Source: Crossaster papposus
Taxonomy: Eukaryota; Echinodermata; Asteroidea; Velatida; Solasteridae
DNA: 64,000 bases
Reading direction: 5' to 3'
NCBI GenBank assembly: GCA_037893245.1
Contig: JBAIAA010000668.1
Coordinates: 434,001-498,000 of the forward strand
The first letter of the stretch is position 1; the number at the start of each line of letters is the position of its first letter. Of the stretch, positions 1 through 10,826 are shown piece by piece. Below the pieces are notes generated by a model. The model had not been told where the DNA came from, searched no databases, and saw only the letters and a list, made by a program, of their open reading frames with translations. The position numbers and the translations under genes are program-made.

Positions 1-465
1 AATATGTAAAGGGAAAGAAGTGTGCATACGAAATATGTAAAGGGAAAGAAGTGTGCATAAGAAATATGTAAACGGAAAGAAGTGTGCATAAGAAATATGT
101 AAAGGGAAAGAAGTGTGCATAAGAAATATGTAAAGGGAAAGAAGTGTGCATAAGAAATATTTAAAGGGAAAGAAGTGTGCATAAGAAATATGTAAAGGGA
201 AAGAAGTGTGCATAAGAAATATGTAAAGGGAAAGAAGTGTGCATAAGAAATATGTAAAGGGAAATAAGTGTGTATAAGAAATATGTAAAGGGAAAGAAGT
301 GTGCATAAGAAATATGTAAAGGGAAAGAAGTGTGCATAAGAAATATGTAAAGGGAAAGAAGTGTGCATAAGAAATATGTAAAGGGAAAGAAGTGTGCATA
401 AGAAATATGTAAAGGGAAAGAAGTGTGCATAAGAAATATGTAAAGGGAAAGAAGTGTGCATAAGA
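1..465. repeat. Left-edge run of 15 monomers
   Basis: The window opens exactly on a unit boundary. The run carries ATACGA in the first unit, TAAACGG, an AATATTTAAAG unit and an AAATAAGTGTGTATAAG unit, in the same order and nearly the same spacing as the units left of spacers 7 and 12. It is therefore the right end of a third copy of the block duplicated at 2408-3786 and 4882-6260, cut by the window edge. It lacks the TAAAGGAAAAG unit those copies have next to their spacer. Confidence 0.85.
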
Positions 466-501
466 AATAAACACATGATGTGGGAACAAGCCCTCGAGTT
501 A
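466..501 (+). repeat. 36-bp spacer no. 1, class A0
   Basis: First of 64 spacers. Each begins AATAAACACATGATGT and ends CAAGCCCTCGAGTTA, and sits between a unit ending ATAAGA and one starting AATATG. This copy has the A allele (G at spacer position 17, A at position 20). Fifteen monomers lie left to the window edge and 26 right. A TAAACGG unit lies at +573, shared with spacers 8 and 12. All copies hold CACATG (E-box shape) and the palindrome CTCGAG. Confidence 0.97.
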
Positions 502-1307
502 AATATGTAAAGGGAAAGAAGTGTGCATAAGAAATATGTAAAGGGAAAGAAGTGTGCATAAGAAATATGTAAAGGGAAAGAAGTGTGCATAAGAAATATG
601 TAAAGGGAAAGAAGTGTGCATAAGAAATATGTAAAGGGAAAGAAGTGTGCATAAGAAATATGTAAAGGGAAAGAAGTGTGCATAAGAAATATGTAAAGGG
701 AAAGAAGTGTGCATAAGAAATATGTAAAGGGAAAGAAGTGTGCATAAGAAATATGTAAAGGGAAAGAAGTGTGCATAAGAAATATGTAAAGGGAAAGAAG
801 TGTGCATAAGAAATATGTAAAGGGAAAGAAGTGTGCATAAGAAATATGTAAAGGGAAAGAAGTGTGCATAAGAAATATGTAAAGGGAAAGAAGTGTGCAT
901 AAGAAATATGTAAAGGGAAAGAAGTGTGCATAAGAAATATGTAAAGGGAAAGAAGTGTGCATAAGAAATATGTAAAGGGAAAGAAGTGTGCATAAGAAAT
1001 ATGTAAAGGGAAAGAAGTGTGCATAAGAAATATGTAAACGGAAAGAAGTGTGCATAAGAAATATGTAAAGGGAAAGAAGTGTGCATAAGAAATATGTAAA
1101 GGGAAAGAAGTGTGCATAAGAAATATGTAAAGGGAAAGAAGTGTGCATAAGAAATATGTAAAGGGAAAGAAGTGTGCATAAGAAATATGTAAAGGGAAAG
1201 AAGTGTGCATAAGAAATATGTAAAGGGAAAGAAGTGTGCATAAGAAATATGTAAAGGGAAAGAAGTGTGCATAAGAAATATGTAAAGGGAAAGAAGTGTG
1301 CATAAGA

Positions 1308-1343
1308 AATAAACACATGATGTGGGAACAAGCCCTCGAGTTA
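1308..1343 (+). repeat. 36-bp spacer no. 2, class A0
   Basis: A allele; 26 monomers left, 15 right. An ATACGA unit at +405 is shared with spacer 13, so the following 15-unit block is duplicated at 7098-7634 (offset 5,790). Confidence 0.97.
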
Positions 1344-1808
1344 AATATGTAAAGGGAAAGAAGTGTGCATAAGAAATATGTAAAGGGAAAGAAGTGTGCA
1401 TAAGAAATATGTAAAGGGAAAGAAGTGTGCATAAGAAATATGTAAAGGGAAAGAAGTGTGCATAAGAAATATGTAAAGGGAAAGAAGTGTGCATAAGAAA
1501 TATGTAAAGGGAAAGAAGTGTGCATAAGAAATATGTAAAGGGAAAGAAGTGTGCATAAGAAATATGTAAAGGGAAAGAAGTGTGCATAAGAAATATGTAA
1601 AGGGAAAGAAGTGTGCATAAGAAATATGTAAAGGGAAAGAAGTGTGCATAAGAAATATGTAAAGGGAAAGAAGTGTGCATAAGAAATATGTAAAGGGAAA
1701 GAAGTGTGCATACGAAATATGTAAAGGGAAAGAAGTGTGCATAAGAAATATGTAAAGGGAAAGAAGTGTGCATAAGAAATATGTAAAGGGAAAGAAGTGT
1801 GCATAAGA

Positions 1809-1844
1809 AATAAACACATGATGTGGGAACAAGCCCTCGAGTTA
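1809..1844 (+). repeat. 36-bp spacer no. 3, class A0
   Basis: A allele; 15 monomers left, 17 right. The 17-unit block that follows corresponds to the 18-unit blocks after spacers 14 and 16, one unit shorter: the GTTTGCAT unit is at +274 here against +305 there. Confidence 0.97.
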
Positions 1845-2371
1845 AATATGTAAAGGGAAAGAAGTGTGCATAAGAAATATGTAAAGGGAAAGAAGTGTGC
1901 ATAAGAAATATGTAAAGGGAAAGAAGTGTGCATAAGAAATATGTAAAGGGAAAGAAGTGTGCATAAGAAATATGTAAAGGGAAAGAAGTGTGCATAAGAA
2001 ATATGTAAAGGGAAAGAAGTGTGCATAAGAAATATGTAAAGGGAAAGAAGTGTGCATAAGAAATATGTAAAGGGAAAGAAGTTTGCATAAGAAATATGTA
2101 AAGGGACAGATGTGTGCATAAGAAATATGTAAAAGGAAAGAAGTGTGCATAAGAAATATGTAAAGGGAAAGAAGTGTGCATAAGAAATATGTAAAGGCAA
2201 AGAAGTGTGCATAAGAAATATGTAAAGGGAAAGAAGTGTGCATAATAATCATGTAAAGGGAAAGAAGTGTGCATAAGAAATATGTAAAGGGAAAGAAGTG
2301 TGTATAAGAAATATGTAAAGGGAAAGAAGTGTGCATAAGAAATATGTAAAGGGAAAGAAGTGTGCATAAGA

Positions 2372-2407
2372 AATAAACACATGATGTCGGGACAAGCCCT
2401 CGAGTTA
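2372..2407 (+). repeat. 36-bp spacer no. 4, class B2
   Basis: First B allele (C at position 17, G at position 20). Left member of a close pair. CATAATAATC begins at -131, GTGTATAAG lies at -69 and GTTTGCAT at -289. Five monomers follow before spacer 5, the second reading ATGTGAAGG. Confidence 0.97.
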
Positions 2408-2562
2408 AATATGTAAAGGGAAAGAAGTGTGCATAAGAAATATGTGAAGGGAAAGAAGTGTGCATAAGAAATATGTAAAGGGAAAGAAGTGTGCATAAGA
2501 AATATGTAAAGGGAAAGAAGTGTGCATAAGAAATATGTAAAGGGAAAGAAGTGTGCATAAGA

Positions 2563-2598
2563 AATAAACACATGATGTCGGGACAAGCCCTCGAGTTA
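2563..2598 (+). repeat. 36-bp spacer no. 5, class B3
   Basis: B allele; right member of the pair with spacer 4. Five monomers lie on each side. Duplicated as spacer 10 at an offset of 2,474. Confidence 0.97.
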
Positions 2599-2753
2599 AA
2601 TATGTAAAGGGAAAGAAGTGTGCATAAGAAATATGTAAAGGGAAAGAAGTGTGCATAAGAAATATGTAAAGGGAAAGAAGTGTGCATAAGAAATATGTAA
2701 AGGGAAAGAAGTGTGCATAAGAAATATGTAAAGGGAAAGAAGTGTGCATAAGA

Positions 2754-2789
2754 AATAAACACATGATGTGGGAACAAGCCCTCGAGTTA
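2754..2789 (+). repeat. 36-bp spacer no. 6, class A0
   Basis: A allele; 5 monomers left, 31 right. Same neighbourhood as spacer 11, including an AAATAAGTGTGC unit shortly after the spacer in both. Confidence 0.97.
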
Positions 2790-3750
2790 AATATGTAAAG
2801 GGAAAGAAGTGTGCATAAGAAATATGTAAAGGGAAATAAGTGTGCATAAGAAATATGTAAAGGGAAAGAAGTGTGCATAAGAAATATGTAAAGGGAAAGA
2901 AGTGTGCATAAGAAATATGTAAAGGGAAAGAAGTGTGCATAAGAAATATGTAAAGGGAAAGAAGTGTGCATAAGAAATATGTAAAGGGAAAGAAGTGTGC
3001 ATAAGAAATATGTAAAGGGAAAGAAGTGTGCATAAGAAATATTTAAAGGGAAAGAAGTGTGCATAAGAAAAATGTAAAGGGAAAGAAGTGTGCATAAGAA
3101 ATATGTAAAGGGAAAGAAGTGTGCATAAGAAATATGTAAAGGGAAAGAAGTGTGCATAAGAAATATGTAAAGGGAAAGAAGTGTGCATAAGAAATATGTA
3201 AAGGGAAAGAAGTGTGCATAAGAAATATGTAAAGGGAAAGAAGTGTGCATAAGAAATATGTAAAGGGAAAGAAGTGTGCATAAGAAATATGTAAAGGGAA
3301 AGAAGTGTGCATACGAAATATGTAAAGGGAAAGAAGTGTGCATAAGAAATATGTAAACGGAAAGAAGTGTGCATAAGAAATATGTAAAGGGAAAGAAGTG
3401 TGCATAAGAAATATGTAAAGGGAAAGAAGTGTGCATAAGAAATATTTAAAGGGAAAGAAGTGTGCATAAGAAATATGTAAAGGGAAAGAAGTGTGCATAA
3501 GAAATATGTAAAGGGAAAGAAGTGTGCATAAGAAATATGTAAAGGGAAATAAGTGTGTATAAGAAATATGTAAAGGGAAAGAAGTGTGCATAAGAAATAT
3601 GTAAAGGGAAAGAAGTGTGCATAAGAAATATGTAAAGGGAAAGAAGTGTGCATAAGAAATATGTAAAGGGAAAGAAGTGTGCATAAGAAATATGTAAAGG
3701 GAAAGAAGTGTGCATAAGAAATATGTAAAGGAAAAGAAGTGTGCATAAGA

Positions 3751-3786
3751 AATAAACACATGATGTGGGAACAAGCCCTCGAGTTA
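3751..3786 (+). repeat. 36-bp spacer no. 7, class A0
   Basis: A allele; 31 monomers left, 7 right. The last unit before it reads TAAAGGAAAAG, as before spacer 12. Confidence 0.97.
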
Positions 3787-4003
3787 AATATGTAAAGGGA
3801 AAGAAGTGTGCATAAGAAATATGTAAAGGGAAAGAAGTGTGCATAAGAAATATGTAAAGGGAAATAAGTGTGTATAAGAAATATGTAAAGGGAAAGAAGT
3901 GTGCATAAGAAATATGTAAAGGGAAAGAAGTGTGCATAAGAAATATGTAAAGGGAAAGAAGTGTGCATAAGAAATATGTAAAGGGAAAGAAGTGTGCATA
4001 AGA

Positions 4004-4039
4004 AATAAACACATGATGTGGGAACAAGCCCTCGAGTTA
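4004..4039 (+). repeat. 36-bp spacer no. 8, class A0
   Basis: A allele; 7 monomers left, 26 right. The 26-unit block to spacer 9 carries TAAACGG at +573, so it is a copy of the spacer 1 to 2 block. Confidence 0.97.
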
Positions 4040-4845
4040 AATATGTAAAGGGAAAGAAGTGTGCATAAGAAATATGTAAAGGGAAAGAAGTGTGCATAAG
4101 AAATATGTAAAGGGAAAGAAGTGTGCATAAGAAATATGTAAAGGGAAAGAAGTGTGCATAAGAAATATGTAAAGGGAAAGAAGTGTGCATAAGAAATATG
4201 TAAAGGGAAAGAAGTGTGCATAAGAAATATGTAAAGGGAAAGAAGTGTGCATAAGAAATATGTAAAGGGAAAGAAGTGTGCATAAGAAATATGTAAAGGG
4301 AAAGAAGTGTGCATAAGAAATATGTAAAGGGAAAGAAGTGTGCATAAGAAATATGTAAAGGGAAAGAAGTGTGCATAAGAAATATGTAAAGGGAAAGAAG
4401 TGTGCATAAGAAATATGTAAAGGGAAAGAAGTGTGCATAAGAAATATGTAAAGGGAAAGAAGTGTGCATAAGAAATATGTAAAGGGAAAGAAGTGTGCAT
4501 AAGAAATATGTAAAGGGAAAGAAGTGTGCATAAGAAATATGTAAAGGGAAAGAAGTGTGCATAAGAAATATGTAAACGGAAAGAAGTGTGCATAAGAAAT
4601 ATGTAAAGGGAAAGAAGTGTGCATAAGAAATATGTAAAGGGAAAGAAGTGTGCATAAGAAATATGTAAAGGGAAAGAAGTGTGCATAAGAAATATGTAAA
4701 GGGAAAGAAGTGTGCATAAGAAATATGTAAAGGGAAAGAAGTGTGCATAAGAAATATGTAAAGGGAAAGAAGTGTGCATAAGAAATATGTAAAGGGAAAG
4801 AAGTGTGCATAAGAAATATGTAAAGGGAAAGAAGTGTGCATAAGA

Positions 4846-4881
4846 AATAAACACATGATGTGGGAACAAGCCCTCGAGTTA
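4846..4881 (+). repeat. 36-bp spacer no. 9, class A0 (exchange junction)
   Basis: A allele; 26 monomers left, 5 right. Its left side matches spacer 2, while its right side matches the region after spacer 4, which is a B copy. The change of match at this spacer suggests an unequal exchange between 4577 and 5037. Confidence 0.97.
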
Positions 4882-5036
4882 AATATGTAAAGGGAAAGAA
4901 GTGTGCATAAGAAATATGTAAAGGGAAAGAAGTGTGCATAAGAAATATGTAAAGGGAAAGAAGTGTGCATAAGAAATATGTAAAGGGAAAGAAGTGTGCA
5001 TAAGAAATATGTAAAGGGAAAGAAGTGTGCATAAGA

Positions 5037-5072
5037 AATAAACACATGATGTCGGGACAAGCCCTCGAGTTA
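5037..5072 (+). repeat. 36-bp spacer no. 10, B allele
   Basis: B allele; 5 monomers each side. Copy of spacer 5, but its left partner is an A spacer rather than a B2 copy, so it is not a normal pair. Confidence 0.97.
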
Positions 5073-5227
5073 AATATGTAAAGGGAAAGAAGTGTGCATA
5101 AGAAATATGTAAAGGGAAAGAAGTGTGCATAAGAAATATGTAAAGGGAAAGAAGTGTGCATAAGAAATATGTAAAGGGAAAGAAGTGTGCATAAGAAATA
5201 TGTAAAGGGAAAGAAGTGTGCATAAGA

Positions 5228-5263
5228 AATAAACACATGATGTGGGAACAAGCCCTCGAGTTA
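5228..5263 (+). repeat. 36-bp spacer no. 11, class A0
   Basis: A allele; 5 monomers left, 31 right. Copy of spacer 6. Confidence 0.97.
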
Positions 5264-6224
5264 AATATGTAAAGGGAAAGAAGTGTGCATAAGAAATATG
5301 TAAAGGGAAATAAGTGTGCATAAGAAATATGTAAAGGGAAAGAAGTGTGCATAAGAAATATGTAAAGGGAAAGAAGTGTGCATAAGAAATATGTAAAGGG
5401 AAAGAAGTGTGCATAAGAAATATGTAAAGGGAAAGAAGTGTGCATAAGAAATATGTAAAGGGAAAGAAGTGTGCATAAGAAATATGTAAAGGGAAAGAAG
5501 TGTGCATAAGAAATATTTAAAGGGAAAGAAGTGTGCATAAGAAAAATGTAAAGGGAAAGAAGTGTGCATAAGAAATATGTAAAGGGAAAGAAGTGTGCAT
5601 AAGAAATATGTAAAGGGAAAGAAGTGTGCATAAGAAATATGTAAAGGGAAAGAAGTGTGCATAAGAAATATGTAAAGGGAAAGAAGTGTGCATAAGAAAT
5701 ATGTAAAGGGAAAGAAGTGTGCATAAGAAATATGTAAAGGGAAAGAAGTGTGCATAAGAAATATGTAAAGGGAAAGAAGTGTGCATACGAAATATGTAAA
5801 GGGAAAGAAGTGTGCATAAGAAATATGTAAACGGAAAGAAGTGTGCATAAGAAATATGTAAAGGGAAAGAAGTGTGCATAAGAAATATGTAAAGGGAAAG
5901 AAGTGTGCATAAGAAATATTTAAAGGGAAAGAAGTGTGCATAAGAAATATGTAAAGGGAAAGAAGTGTGCATAAGAAATATGTAAAGGGAAAGAAGTGTG
6001 CATAAGAAATATGTAAAGGGAAATAAGTGTGTATAAGAAATATGTAAAGGGAAAGAAGTGTGCATAAGAAATATGTAAAGGGAAAGAAGTGTGCATAAGA
6101 AATATGTAAAGGGAAAGAAGTGTGCATAAGAAATATGTAAAGGGAAAGAAGTGTGCATAAGAAATATGTAAAGGGAAAGAAGTGTGCATAAGAAATATGT
6201 AAAGGAAAAGAAGTGTGCATAAGA

Positions 6225-6260
6225 AATAAACACATGATGTGGGAACAAGCCCTCGAGTTA
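6225..6260 (+). repeat. 36-bp spacer no. 12, class A0
   Basis: A allele; 31 monomers left, 27 right. TAAACGG at +573 links it to spacers 1 and 8; the block to the next spacer is one unit longer than theirs. Confidence 0.97.
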
Positions 6261-7097
6261 AATATGTAAAGGGAAAGAAGTGTGCATAAGAAATATGTAA
6301 AGGGAAAGAAGTGTGCATAAGAAATATGTAAAGGGAAAGAAGTGTGCATAAGAAATATGTAAAGGGAAAGAAGTGTGCATAAGAAATATGTAAAGGGAAA
6401 GAAGTGTGCATAAGAAATATGTAAAGGGAAAGAAGTGTGCATAAGAAATATGTAAAGGGAAAGAAGTGTGCATAAGAAATATGTAAAGGGAAAGAAGTGT
6501 GCATAAGAAATATGTAAAGGGAAAGAAGTGTGCATAAGAAATATGTAAAGGGAAAGAAGTGTGCATAAGAAATATGTAAAGGGAAAGAAGTGTGCATAAG
6601 AAATATGTAAAGGGAAAGAAGTGTGCATAAGAAATATGTAAAGGGAAAGAAGTGTGCATAAGAAATATGTAAAGGGAAAGAAGTGTGCATAAGAAATATG
6701 TAAAGGGAAAGAAGTGTGCATAAGAAATATGTAAAGGGAAAGAAGTGTGCATAAGAAATATGTAAAGGGAAAGAAGTGTGCATAAGAAATATGTAAACGG
6801 AAAGAAGTGTGCATAAGAAATATGTAAAGGGAAAGAAGTGTGCATAAGAAATATGTAAAGGGAAAGAAGTGTGCATAAGAAATATGTAAAGGGAAAGAAG
6901 TGTGCATAAGAAATATGTAAAGGGAAAGAAGTGTGCATAAGAAATATGTAAAGGGAAAGAAGTGTGCATAAGAAATATGTAAAGGGAAAGAAGTGTGCAT
7001 AAGAAATATGTAAAGGGAAAGAAGTGTGCATAAGAAATATGTAAAGGGAAAGAAGTGTGCATAAGAAATATGTAAAGGGAAAGAAGTGTGCATAAGA

Positions 7098-7133
7098 AAT
7101 AAACACATGATGTGGGAACAAGCCCTCGAGTTA
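7098..7133 (+). repeat. 36-bp spacer no. 13, class A0
   Basis: A allele; 27 monomers left, 15 right. ATACGA at +405, as after spacer 2. Confidence 0.97.
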
Positions 7134-7598
7134 AATATGTAAAGGGAAAGAAGTGTGCATAAGAAATATGTAAAGGGAAAGAAGTGTGCATAAGAAATAT
7201 GTAAAGGGAAAGAAGTGTGCATAAGAAATATGTAAAGGGAAAGAAGTGTGCATAAGAAATATGTAAAGGGAAAGAAGTGTGCATAAGAAATATGTAAAGG
7301 GAAAGAAGTGTGCATAAGAAATATGTAAAGGGAAAGAAGTGTGCATAAGAAATATGTAAAGGGAAAGAAGTGTGCATAAGAAATATGTAAAGGGAAAGAA
7401 GTGTGCATAAGAAATATGTAAAGGGAAAGAAGTGTGCATAAGAAATATGTAAAGGGAAAGAAGTGTGCATAAGAAATATGTAAAGGGAAAGAAGTGTGCA
7501 TACGAAATATGTAAAGGGAAAGAAGTGTGCATAAGAAATATGTAAAGGGAAAGAAGTGTGCATAAGAAATATGTAAAGGGAAAGAAGTGTGCATAAGA

Positions 7599-7634
7599 AA
7601 TAAACACATGATGTGGGAACAAGCCCTCGAGTTA
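7599..7634 (+). repeat. 36-bp spacer no. 14, class A0
   Basis: A allele; 15 monomers left, 18 right. GTTTGCAT at +305. Confidence 0.97.
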
Positions 7635-8192
7635 AATATGTAAAGGGAAAGAAGTGTGCATAAGAAATATGTAAAGGGAAAGAAGTGTGCATAAGAAATA
7701 TGTAAAGGGAAAGAAGTGTGCATAAGAAATATGTAAAGGGAAAGAAGTGTGCATAAGAAATATGTAAAGGGAAAGAAGTGTGCATAAGAAATATGTAAAG
7801 GGAAAGAAGTGTGCATAAGAAATATGTAAAGGGAAAGAAGTGTGCATAAGAAATATGTAAAGGGAAAGAAGTGTGCATAAGAAATATGTAAAGGGAAAGA
7901 AGTTTGCATAAGAAATATGTAAAGGGACAGAAGTGTGCATAAGAAATATGTAAAAGGAAAGAAGTGTGCATAAGAAATATGTAAAGGGAAAGAAGTGTGC
8001 ATAAGAAATATGTAAAGGCAAAGAAGTGTGCATAAGAAATATGTAAAGGGAAAGAAGTGTGCATAATAATCATGTAAAGGGAAAGAAGTGTGCATAAGAA
8101 ATATGTAAAGGGAAAGAAGTGTGTATAAGAAATATGTAAAGGGAAAGAAGTGTGCATAAGAAATATGTAAAGGGAAAGAAGTGTGCATAAGA

Positions 8193-8228
8193 AATAAACA
8201 CATGATGTCGGGACAAGCCCTCGAGTTA
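8193..8228 (+). repeat. 36-bp spacer no. 15, class B2
   Basis: B allele; CATAATAATC at -131 and GTTTGCAT at -289. The second unit after it reads ATGTGAAGG as in other B2 copies, but the next spacer is 12 units away and is an A0, so its B3 partner is missing. Confidence 0.97.
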
Positions 8229-8600
8229 AATATGTAAAGGGAAAGAAGTGTGCATAAGAAATATGTGAAGGGAAAGAAGTGTGCATAAGAAATATGTAAA
8301 GGGAAAGAAGTGTGCATAAGAAATATGTAAAGGGAAAGAAGTGTGCATAAGAAATATGTAAAGGGAAAGAAGTGTGCATAAGAAATATGTAAAGGGAAAG
8401 AAGTGTGCATAAGAAATATGTAAAGGGAAAGAAGTGTGCATAAGAAATATGTAAAGGGAAAGAAGTGTGCATAAGAAATATGTAAAGGGAAAGAAGTGTG
8501 CATACGAAATATGTAAAGGGAAAGAAGTGTGCATAAGAAATATGTAAAGGGAAAGAAGTGTGCATAAGAAATATGTAAAGGGAAAGAAGTGTGCATAAGA

Positions 8601-8636
8601 AATAAACACATGATGTGGGAACAAGCCCTCGAGTTA
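8601..8636 (+). repeat. 36-bp spacer no. 16, class A0
   Basis: A allele; 12 monomers left, 18 right. Opens the second copy of the 1,002-bp duplication. Confidence 0.97.
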
Positions 8637-9194
8637 AATATGTAAAGGGAAAGAAGTGTGCATAAGAAATATGTAAAGGGAAAGAAGTGTGCATAAGAAA
8701 TATGTAAAGGGAAAGAAGTGTGCATAAGAAATATGTAAAGGGAAAGAAGTGTGCATAAGAAATATGTAAAGGGAAAGAAGTGTGCATAAGAAATATGTAA
8801 AGGGAAAGAAGTGTGCATAAGAAATATGTAAAGGGAAAGAAGTGTGCATAAGAAATATGTAAAGGGAAAGAAGTGTGCATAAGAAATATGTAAAGGGAAA
8901 GAAGTTTGCATAAGAAATATGTAAAGGGACAGAAGTGTGCATAAGAAATATGTAAAAGGAAAGAAGTGTGCATAAGAAATATGTAAAGGGAAAGAAGTGT
9001 GCATAAGAAATATGTAAAGGCAAAGAAGTGTGCATAAGAAATATGTAAAGGGAAAGAAGTGTGCATAATAATCATGTAAAGGGAAAGAAGTGTGCATAAG
9101 AAATATGTAAAGGGAAAGAAGTGTGTATAAGAAATATGTAAAGGGAAAGAAGTGTGCATAAGAAATATGTAAAGGGAAAGAAGTGTGCATAAGA

Positions 9195-9230
9195 AATAAA
9201 CACATGATGTCGGGACAAGCCCTCGAGTTA
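9195..9230 (+). repeat. 36-bp spacer no. 17, class B2
   Basis: B allele; 18 monomers left, 5 right. CATAATAATC at -131 and GTTTGCAT at -289; ATGTGAAGG in the second unit after it. Paired with spacer 18. Confidence 0.97.
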
Positions 9231-9385
9231 AATATGTAAAGGGAAAGAAGTGTGCATAAGAAATATGTGAAGGGAAAGAAGTGTGCATAAGAAATATGTA
9301 AAGGGAAAGAAGTGTGCATAAGAAATATGTAAAGGGAAAGAAGTGTGCATAAGAAATATGTAAAGGGAAAGAAGTGTGCATAAGA

Positions 9386-9421
9386 AATAAACACATGATG
9401 TCGGGACAAGCCCTCGAGTTA
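9386..9421 (+). repeat. 36-bp spacer no. 18, class B3
   Basis: B allele; 5 monomers left, only 3 right. Right member of the pair with spacer 17. Confidence 0.97.
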
Positions 9422-9514
9422 AATATGTAAAGGGAAAGAAGTGTGCATAAGAAATATGTAAAGGGAAAGAAGTGTGCATAAGAAATATGTAAAGGGAAAG
9501 AAGTGTGCATAAGA

Positions 9515-9550
9515 AATAAACACATGATGTCGGGACAAGCCCTCGAGTTA
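9515..9550 (+). repeat. 36-bp spacer no. 19, B allele
   Basis: B allele; 3 monomers left, 40 right. The block that follows matches the 41-unit block after spacers 27 and 34 (ATAGGA at +219 in all), so it acts as an extra B3 copy. Confidence 0.97.
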
Positions 9551-10790
9551 AATATGTAAAGGGAAAGAAGTGTGCATAAGAAATATGTAAAGGGAAAGAA
9601 GTGTGCATAAGAAATATGTAAAGGGAAAGAAGTGTGCATAAGAAATATGTAAAGGGAAAGAAGTGTGCATAAGAAATATGTAAAGGGAAAGAAGTGTGCA
9701 TAAGAAATATGTAAAGGGAAAGAAGTGTGCATAGGAAATATGTAAAGGGAAAGAAGTGTGCATAAGAAATATGTAAAGGGAAAGAAGTGTGCATAAGAAA
9801 TATGTAAAGGGAAAGAAGTGTGCATAAGAAATATGTAAAGGGAAAGAAGTGTGCATAAGAAATATATAAAGGGAAAGAAGTGTGCATAAGAAATATGTAA
9901 AGGGAAAGAAGTGTGCATAAGAAATATGTAAAGGGAAAGAAGTGTGCATAAGAAATATGTAAAGGGAAAGAAGTGTGCATAGGAAATATGTAAAGGGAAA
10001 GAAGTGTGCATAAGAAATATGTAAAGGGAAAGAAGTGTGCATAAGAAATATGTAAAGGGAAAGAAGTGTGCATAAGAAATATGTAAAGGGAAAGAAGTGT
10101 GCATAAGAAATATGTAAAGGGAAAGAAGTGTGCATAAGAAATATGTAAAGGGAAAGAAGTGTGCATAAGAAATATGTAAAGGGAAAGAAGTGTGCATAAG
10201 AAATATGTAAAGGGAAAGAAGTGTGCATAAGAAATATGTAAAGGGAAAGAAGTGTGCATAAGAAATATGTAAAGGGAAAGAAGTGTGCATAAGAAATATG
10301 TAAAGGGAAAGAAGTGTGCATAAGAAATATGTAAAGGGAAAGAAGTGTGCATAAGAAATATGTAAAGGGAAAGAAGTGTGCATAAGAAATATGTAAACGG
10401 AAAGAAGTGTGCATAAGAAATATGTAAAGGGAAAGAAGTGTGCATAAGAAATATGTAAACGGAAAGAAGTGTGCATAAGAAATATGTAAAGGGAAAGAAG
10501 TGTGCATAAGAAATATGTAAAGGGAAAGAAGTGTGCATAAGAAATATGTAAAGGGAAAGAAGTGTGCATAAGAAATATGTAAAGGGAAAGAAGTGTGCAT
10601 AAGAAATATGTAAAGGGAAAGAAGTGTGCATAAGAAATATGTAAAGGGAAAGAAGTGTGAATAAGAAATATGTAAAGGGGAAGAAGTGTGCATAAGAAAT
10701 ATGTAAAGGGAAAGAAGTGTGCATAAGAAATATGTAAAGGGAAAGAGGTGTGCATAAGAAATATGTAAAGGGAAAGAAGTGTGCATAAGA

Positions 10791-10826
10791 AATAAACACA
10801 TGATGTGGGAACAAGCCCTCGAGTTA
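10791..10826 (+). repeat. 36-bp spacer no. 20, class A1
   Basis: A allele; 40 monomers left, 63 right. First A1 copy: GTGTGAATA variant base at -131, GAGGTG at -44 and GGGACAG at +329. Confidence 0.97.

Larger units (their letters stand above)
2408..3786. repeat. Duplicated segment, copy 1 (offset 2,474 bp)
   Basis: About 1.38 kb holding spacers 5, 6 and 7. Rare units recur in the same places in copy 2 (4882-6260): AAATAAG near 2835/5309, AATATTTAAAG near 3040/5514, GAAAAATGTAA near 3068/5542, ATACGA near 3313/5787, TAAACGG near 3357/5831 and GGAAAAG near 3731/6205. The one difference I see is the ATGTGAAGG unit near 2444, absent from copy 2. Copy 1 is followed by 7 units and copy 2 by 27. 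Confidence 0.9.
4882..6260. repeat. Duplicated segment, copy 2 (offset 2,474 bp)
   Basis: Second copy of 2408-3786, holding spacers 10, 11 and 12 with identical spacing (5, 5 and 31 units). All the rare units I checked are shared at an offset of 2,474, and the match stops just right of spacer 12. Confidence 0.9.
7599..8228. repeat. 1,002-bp tandem duplication, copy 1
   Basis: Spacer 14, 18 monomers and spacer 15. The run carries, in order, GTTTGCAT at +305, GGGACAG, TAAAAGG, AAAGGCAAAG, CATAATAATC and GTGTATAAG. The same set recurs at the same spacing in 8601-9230, an offset of 1,002 bp. Confidence 0.9.
8601..9230. repeat. 1,002-bp tandem duplication, copy 2
   Basis: Spacer 16, 18 monomers and spacer 17, with the same ordered variant units as 7599-8228. 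The duplication continues a short way right, since both copies have ATGTGAAGG in the second unit after their B2 spacer. Confidence 0.9.

Noticed and set aside
32..62. 31-bp monomer as an ancestral dimer of about 15 bp
   Set aside because: The two halves (TATGTAAAGGGA and GTGTGCATAAGA) match at only a few positions, no better than expected for A/G-rich sequence.
466..501. CACATG in the spacer as a functional promoter or enhancer site
   Set aside because: A six-base match in each spacer with no gene nearby is not enough to call a regulatory element; kept only as a testable binding idea.
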